Below are positions 6,200-9,626 of a DNA stretch of 9,626 bases, piece after piece (within the stretch, counting starts at the first letter, position 1; every line of letters starts with the position of its first letter). Location of the stretch: positions 1 through 9,626 of the forward strand of contig JALHOX010000158.1 in assembly GCA_022842805.1 (NCBI GenBank), written 5' to 3'. The position numbers were made by a program, and so were the translations under genes. The notes under the pieces are model-generated. The model saw only the letters and a list, made by a program, of their open reading frames with translations, ran no database searches and had not been told where the DNA came from. Source of the stretch: Phycisphaerae bacterium (GTDB lineage Bacteria > Planctomycetota > Phycisphaerae > UBA1845 > Fen-1342).

Positions 6200-7321
6200 T
6201 CAGTGTTGCAGCCACTCGCCACGCGATGCGACGCAGGCGGCGTTGCTGCAGTTTTCGAACGGACAGCATTCCTCGGGATGGGGAAGTCCCATCGGCACGA
6301 TGGTCAGCAGCGGGATCACGGAGAGCGCGAGGGCGCCGTGCGATCGGGCGCGGTGCCAGCGCCAGGCGTCGTCGCGCAGGTGGCGCAGGCGCTCGGCCAT
6401 GTTGTCGGTCGCATCGAACAGGCCGAGGGCGTGGATCGGGGCATCGGCCGCGGACCGGCCCAACAGGCTTTGGATGGCGCGCACCAGCGTTTCGCGATAG
6501 GCCGGCGTCTCGGCCCGCAGACGGGCCGCCACCGAGGCGTCGCAGCATATTTCTCGCAGGCCGTAGGTGCGGCTGCGAACGAGATAGATCAGCGGGTGGA
6601 ACCAGTAGAGCATCTGAACCAGCAGCGTGAGGAACTGCAGCGGCAGATCGCGGCGCTGAATGTGCATCAGCTCATGCAGCAGCATGTATTTCAGATCGCG
6701 GCTGGGGCCGCGCTGGATGAGTGAGAGCGGAACGAGCAGCGTGGCGCGAAACAGGCCGAATACAGCCGGGGATCCGACGCGGGCCGTGAGCACGACCGGC
6801 GGCGGCGCGGACAGGCCGACCCGCTGCGCGGTCTCGGCGATGAGTTCGTGGAGCCAGGCGGGCGGCTCGAACTCGCGGCGGTCGGAATTCCAGCGCTCGC
6901 TGAGCCGTCGCGAGCGCCAGACAAAGCTGACGCCGATGGCGAGAAGCCCGAGCAGCCAGAGGATGAACATGGCCGTGGCGACGCGCGGCAGCGTAAGAAT
7001 CTGGCCGGACCAGGCGTGATCGCCGAAGGAGAGCCAATCGGCCAGTGGACGGAGCAGCGTGAACAGATTGACAACGACGCCTGGGAGGGCCTCTTCGTCG
7101 AACCAGCGGGCCGAAAGTCCCAGAGGCGAAACGAGCTGCGGCGGCAGGAGCAGTTTCACGACGACGAGCATCCAGAGCGCCAGCCGAAGCTGAGGCCAGC
7201 GGAGCGGGCGCACCGCGCGATCGGCCAGCGCGATGAGCACGATCAGCAGGCTTACCTGCCAGAACTGGGCCCACATCCAACCGGCCCAGGCGAGCGAGAT
7301 GAGTTGCAGATCGGTCGACAC
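6200..7321 (-). CDS. M56-family membrane metalloprotease (BlaR1/MecR1-like) without sensor domain
   Basis: The protein has 373 residues, starting at GTG 7321 with GGAG (7332-7329) seven bases upstream. Seen: hydrophobic helices at about 20-33, 46-60 and 114-134, a cytoplasmic zinc-protease domain with LLHELMHIQRRD (HExxH at 216-220) and LREICCDA (Glu257), the M56 metal-binding set, then a fourth helix at about 329-345. Known for BlaR1/MecR1: an external signal activates the protease, which removes the BlaI/MecI repressor. Classical BlaR1 is about 580-600 residues with a C-terminal penicillin-binding sensor. Here the chain ends soon after the fourth helix in a 27-residue tail with four cysteines (352, 353, 358, 363). 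No beta-lactam sensing is therefore implied. The repressor gene lies 44 bp upstream in the same operon. Target genes other than the operon itself are unknown. Confidence 0.9.
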   Translation of the reverse strand: MSTDLQLISLAWAGWMWAQFWQVSLLIVLIALADRAVRPLRWPQLRLALWMLVVVKLLLPPQLVSPLGLSARWFDEEALPGVVVNLFTLLRPLADWLSFGDHAWSGQILTLPRVATAMFILWLLGLLAIGVSFVWRSRRLSERWNSDRREFEPPAWLHELIAETAQRVGLSAPPPVVLTARVGSPAVFGLFRATLLVPLSLIQRGPSRDLKYMLLHELMHIQRRDLPLQFLTLLVQMLYWFHPLIYLVRSRTYGLREICCDASVAARLRAETPAYRETLVRAIQSLLGRSAADAPIHALGLFDATDNMAERLRHLRDDAWRWHRARSHGALALSVIPLLTIVPMGLPHPEECCPFENCSNAACVASRGEWLQH

Positions 7322-7365
7322 GGCACGTCTCCACGAGACCCGAAGAGCCTATTTATTCAGTACGC

Positions 7366-7758
7366 CTATTTGGCGTCGCGATCGGGCGGCCCTTCGGCGG
7401 GCATCCATTCGGCCAGCAGTCGTTCGAGCTCGCGGCGCTTGCGCGGCGAGAGCGATTGATTTTTCATCAGAAAGTGCATGAGGGAGCCGAATGCGCCATC
7501 GAAGGCACGCTCCAACAGGGAGTCGACCGCCGACTGTCGCGCGGCCTCCTCCTGCAGCAAGGGCGAGAAGACCATCGTGTTACCGACGGGCTCGACGCTG
7601 AGCGCGCCCTTTTCGACCAGTCGCATGAGCATGGTCTTGACGGTCGCGTAGGCCCATTGGGTTTCTCCGACGACGGCGTCGAGCGCCTGCCGTGCGGTCA
7701 ATGGATGTTGTCGCCACACGACTCGCATCAAACGCCACTCTGCCTCACTCAGATGCAT
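7366..7758 (-). CDS. BlaI/MecI-family transcriptional repressor
   Basis: The protein has 130 residues from ATG 7758, with AGGAG (7770-7766) seven bases upstream. Seen: the N-terminal LSEAEWRLMRVVW signature (3-15), then a winged helix with LTARQALDAV (20-29) and a recognition helix in WAYATVKTMLMRLVEKGAL (35-53). A C-terminal dimerisation helix region follows (LSPRKRRELERLLAEWM, 103-119). Length and pattern match PF03965 (penicillinase repressor). Known: dimers bind TACA/TGTA dyads and are released when an M56 protease cleaves them. It is the first gene of a two-gene operon with the M56 protease, and two operator-like dyads precede it, so autorepression is likely. The longer open frame up to 7965 is rejected because it runs through the promoter. 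Confidence 0.94.
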   Translation of the reverse strand: MHLSEAEWRLMRVVWRQHPLTARQALDAVVGETQWAYATVKTMLMRLVEKGALSVEPVGNTMVFSPLLQEEAARQSAVDSLLERAFDGAFGSLMHFLMKNQSLSPRKRRELERLLAEWMPAEGPPDRDAK

Positions 7759-7779
7759 CTCTGCGCTCCTCGCCTCTGC

Positions 7780-7814
7780 TACATCTGTAACAGAGTCTAT
7801 GACAGTTGTAACAG
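7780..7814. promoter_or_regulatory. Two tandem BlaI-type operators
   Basis: The proximal dyad TACATCTGTA (7780-7789) is a TACA-N2-TGTA palindrome. The distal copy GACAGTTGTA (7801-7810) differs by one base from the TACA-N2-TGTA pattern. Each is followed by ACAG, so the 14-mers at 7780-7793 and 7801-7814 match at 11 of 14 positions. The centres are 21 bp apart, two helical turns, which places two repressor dimers on one face of the DNA. The TACA/TGTA core is the known recognition pattern of BlaI/MecI repressors. Both sites overlap the predicted promoter. Confidence 0.65.
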
Positions 7815-7823
7815 GGAAGGCAA
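7796..7823 (-). promoter_or_regulatory. Candidate promoter of the BlaI-M56 operon
   Basis: On the minus strand TTGCCT (7823-7818, 4 of 6 to -35 consensus) and CATAGA (7801-7796, 3 of 6 to -10) are 16 bp apart. The distal operator fills the spacer and the proximal one covers the start-site region, which is the arrangement expected for a repressed promoter. The hexamers themselves are weak. Confidence 0.35.
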
Positions 7824-7848
7824 CCCGAATTTGAAGAAATCTTCGGGT
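7823..7848. terminator. Hairpin just upstream of the operon promoter
   Basis: A perfect 7-bp inverted repeat, ACCCGAA (7823-7829) with TTCGGGT (7842-7848), has a 12-base loop holding a second dyad of GAAGA/TCTTC type. On the minus strand it would follow the gene ending at 8013 by about 165 bases and lacks a strong T-run. It could be a weak terminator of that gene or simply part of the promoter region. Confidence 0.3.
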
Positions 7849-8012
7849 GGGCCGGGGATGGAGCGGGCGGAGGGGGAACGGGCGGATTGGAACGGACGGG
7901 TGGCGCGGCGTGGCGTGGCGGATATGGCGGCGAAGCCGTGGATAAGCGATGCGGCGCTCGTCCACGTGTCGCCCGATTAGAACTTTCGAACCCGAGGAAA
8001 GGCGGGCGCGAG

Positions 8013-8594
8013 TTACTCCTCGACGGCGGCGGCCTCTTCTTCGGCGCGTTTGCGGCGCTTGCGGCGGGCGAGGATGAAGATGAGCAGGACGGTGCCGAAG
8101 CCGCCGATCATCATCGGCGCTTCGAGGTTTGAAGGAGCCACGGGAAGTTCGACGTTGGCGATGGCGGCGGTCGTGCCGTCAGCGAAGCGGATGTTGACGG
8201 TGCCGCTGCCGCGCGGGGCGCGTTTGCGCGAGAGGCGCATTCCGAAGGAGCCCTTGGTCTTGGGCGCGATGCCGGCGTCGGGGCTGGGTGCGATGGCCTT
8301 GCATATGCCGGGCCTCTCCTCCACGCCGACGTTTACCAGGTAGGTCGTTTCCTGCTTCCAGCCCTTGGGGACGTGAAACTGATCGGCGAGGTAGTGCGGA
8401 AAGGTGATTTCGACGATCGGCGCGGTGTGAAGGTTGGTGACCGTCCAGGCATAGCTGCCGTCGCTCAGTTGCAGCCCGCCGTCGATCGTCGCTTTCGTGT
8501 TGTCCTGCGCATCAGCCGTCGCGGCAGCGGCGAGCAGCACGGCGACCGCGATGGCCGAGGCGAGCGGGGATCGGGCGAAAAGAGGCTGGAACAT
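8013..8594 (-). CDS. Hypothetical secreted, C-terminally membrane-anchored protein
   Basis: I do not recognise the family. The protein has 193 residues from ATG 8594, with a weak GAGAG (8606-8602) seven bases upstream. Seen: a signal peptide of about 29 residues (LASAIAVAVLLAAAATADA), then an extracytoplasmic part of about 125 residues with a single cysteine after the signal (Cys98). One membrane helix follows (about 159-177, MMIGGFGTVLLIFILA), then a strongly basic stop-transfer segment RRKRRKR and an acidic EEE/VEE end. This is type I topology. The tail looks like a protein-sorting signal but has no PEP or LPXTG motif. It follows the membrane protein gene at 8674 by 79 bp in the same direction, with a hairpin between them. 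The longer open frame to 8891 is rejected since it overlaps that gene. Confidence 0.75.
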   Translation of the reverse strand: MFQPLFARSPLASAIAVAVLLAAAATADAQDNTKATIDGGLQLSDGSYAWTVTNLHTAPIVEITFPHYLADQFHVPKGWKQETTYLVNVGVEERPGICKAIAPSPDAGIAPKTKGSFGMRLSRKRAPRGSGTVNIRFADGTTAAIANVELPVAPSNLEAPMMIGGFGTVLLIFILARRKRRKRAEEEAAAVEE

Positions 8595-8647
8595 GGGGCG
8601 TCTCTCAATGATGTCGGCGCGAACGCAGGCGGCTTTCGGATCGATGC

Positions 8648-8671
8648 TTCGGCGGCCTGCGGAGCGCCGAA
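8648..8671 (-). terminator. Hairpin directly after the stop codon of the upstream membrane protein gene
   Basis: TTCGGCG (8648-8654) and CGCCGAA (8665-8671) form a perfect 7-bp stem with a 10-base loop, beginning two bases beyond the TAA at 8674-8676. No T-run follows on the minus strand, so it could weaken read-through or protect the mRNA 3' end rather than terminate fully. Confidence 0.4.
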
Positions 8672-8673
8672 CG

Positions 8674-9626
8674 TTATTCCTCAATTTTTGCTGATTCCGG
8701 GCGAACGCGATAGACCCGCGCACCGTCATCGCGATACACGATCTCCAGCGCGGCCAGTGTGTCGAAGATCGAGCAATCGCCGCAGAGGGCGCGTTCGGCG
8801 CCGCCGACCAGCAGATAGTCGATTCGCAGCCGGCGCAATGTTGATTCGATCGCGGCGGCGTTGTTGTCGGTGAACAGTGCGCGGGCAGCATCGCGGGCGG
8901 CGCGCATCGCGGGCAGGTCGCGCGGCGTGAAAACCTGCACGTGGGCGTTGTCGGGGTCGAGCACTGCGGCGCGGCGGTCGATCAGTTGTACGGTTTCGAA
9001 GCGGCTAATCGGGTCGCCTTGCACGACGGCGTTTGGCGGCGTGTTCGCGCGAATCCACGTCAACGCGCCGCGATCGGCTTCGAGCGGTGCGGCGCGGAGC
9101 ATGGCGCGGCTGGCCATCAGCGGCAGCTCGAGCAGCCCGACGGGCAGGCCGAGCAGAACGGCGCCGACGATGCCGATTTTCGCGAGCCGCGCGGAGCGGT
9201 TGGCGGGCCAGAGAAATGCGGCGGCGATAGCGCCGGCGGCGCTGAGGGCCATTACGCAGACGCGAAAGCCGTAGACGAATTCGTGGGCGCGGTCGTGAAG
9301 CGTGAAGGTGCCGATGGCGCCCATGCCCCCCGCGAGCAGGAGCAGCAGCAGCGCCGGATCACGCACGAAACGGCGGGCCGGGCCGAACGCCAGGGCGGCG
9401 AGCGCGACGGCGGCGATGCCGAGATCGATCCAGAGAATCCATGGCGCGTCGAGCCAATTTGCGAGGACGCCGGGCGGCGCGAGGCGGCCGAGGATGGCGA
9501 CGGGAAGCCGGTCCCACGCGGTCGTGAAGCCGCCGCCGATGCGACGGCCCATTTCGAGGTAGCCGGGAAGTTGCAGCATCATCAGCGCGAGGCCGGCGAC
9601 AGCGATCCACAGCAGCGCGGCGAAGC
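8674..9626 (-). CDS. Polytopic membrane protein, C-terminal part (glycosyltransferase-like)
   Basis: The frame stays open to the window edge (about 317 residues visible), so the start lies outside; the ATG at 9582 is internal. Seen: at least four hydrophobic helices in the visible part, for example WIDLGIAAVALAALAFG, ALLLLLLAGGMGAIGTF and IGIVGAVLLGLPVGLLELPL. A soluble C-terminal domain follows, beginning ALTWIRANTPPNAVVQGDP and ending with RLRIDYLLVGGAER and YRDDGARVYRV. The A-x-x-W-I-R-x-N-T-P-P pattern followed by a soluble alpha/beta tail is common at the end of GT-C (PMT/ArnT/YfhO-like) membrane glycosyltransferases. The catalytic N-terminal part is missing, so this is a suggestion, not an identification. 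The sequence ends in KIEE and TAA, with a hairpin right after it. Confidence 0.7.
   Translation of the reverse strand, partial: FAALLWIAVAGLALMMLQLPGYLEMGRRIGGGFTTAWDRLPVAILGRLAPPGVLANWLDAPWILWIDLGIAAVALAALAFGPARRFVRDPALLLLLLAGGMGAIGTFTLHDRAHEFVYGFRVCVMALSAAGAIAAAFLWPANRSARLAKIGIVGAVLLGLPVGLLELPLMASRAMLRAAPLEADRGALTWIRANTPPNAVVQGDPISRFETVQLIDRRAAVLDPDNAHVQVFTPRDLPAMRAARDAARALFTDNNAAAIESTLRRLRIDYLLVGGAERALCGDCSIFDTLAALEIVYRDDGARVYRVRPESAKIEE

Noticed and set aside
5508..6630. Plus-strand open frames opposite the PEP-CTERM and M56 genes
   Set aside because: They run through the terminator-like hairpins and the ribosome-binding site of the PEP-CTERM gene, with Arg-rich, motif-free translations.
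6200..7758. A beta-lactam resistance regulator (BlaI-BlaR1) in the strict sense
   Set aside because: The protease lacks the penicillin-binding sensor domain and no beta-lactamase gene is present, so a resistance role is not supported.

Overview
This 9.6 kb, GC-rich window carries eight protein-coding genes, two of them cut by the window edges, and one tRNA gene. The most likely source is a bacterium of the Planctomycetota, possibly Phycisphaerae-like. That is inferred from a PEP-CTERM anchored protein ending in a GTLALLGLAALSL-RRR tail, a BlaI/M56-peptidase pair without a beta-lactamase, a PF12831-type FAD oxidoreductase and a tRNA gene without an encoded CCA end. No taxonomic marker is present to prove it.

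Left part (1-2042): the C-terminus of a WcaJ/EpsE-type undecaprenyl-phosphate sugar phosphotransferase, a tRNA-Ser(TGA) on the opposite strand with a perfect TATAAT box upstream, and a complete AlgI-like MBOAT O-acyltransferase. The two protein genes point to a surface or exopolysaccharide locus in which glycan is started on a lipid carrier and decorated with acyl groups.

Middle (2147-4982): an AGE/RnBP-family sugar 2-epimerase on the minus strand diverges from an FAD-dependent oxidoreductase on the plus strand. Their 163-bp spacer holds a 99-bp imperfect palindromic element. A second palindromic element, with a G-quadruplex-capable arm, lies inside the oxidoreductase reading frame and adds roughly 35-40 residues without breaking it. 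Neither gene has a convincing Shine-Dalgarno sequence, and -10-like boxes lie at a distance that suggests leaderless mRNAs.

Right part (5172-9626, all minus strand): a secreted protein with two DUF4397 repeats and a PEP-CTERM sorting tail; a two-gene operon encoding a BlaI/MecI-type repressor and an M56 (BlaR1-like) membrane protease, preceded by two tandem operator-like dyads 21 bp apart; an unrecognised 193-residue secreted and membrane-anchored protein; and the C-terminal part of a polytopic membrane protein that resembles glycosyltransferase-type (GT-C) proteins.

The PEP-CTERM protein and the polysaccharide genes fit together, because exosortase sorting systems usually accompany exopolysaccharide production. 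The BlaI/M56 pair looks like an independent signal-response module. The most unusual structures are the two palindromic insertions around the oxidoreductase, the phased operators, the cysteine-rich tail that takes the place of a sensor domain on the M56 protease, and a terminator-like hairpin with a T-run pointing the 'wrong' way at 6011-6048.
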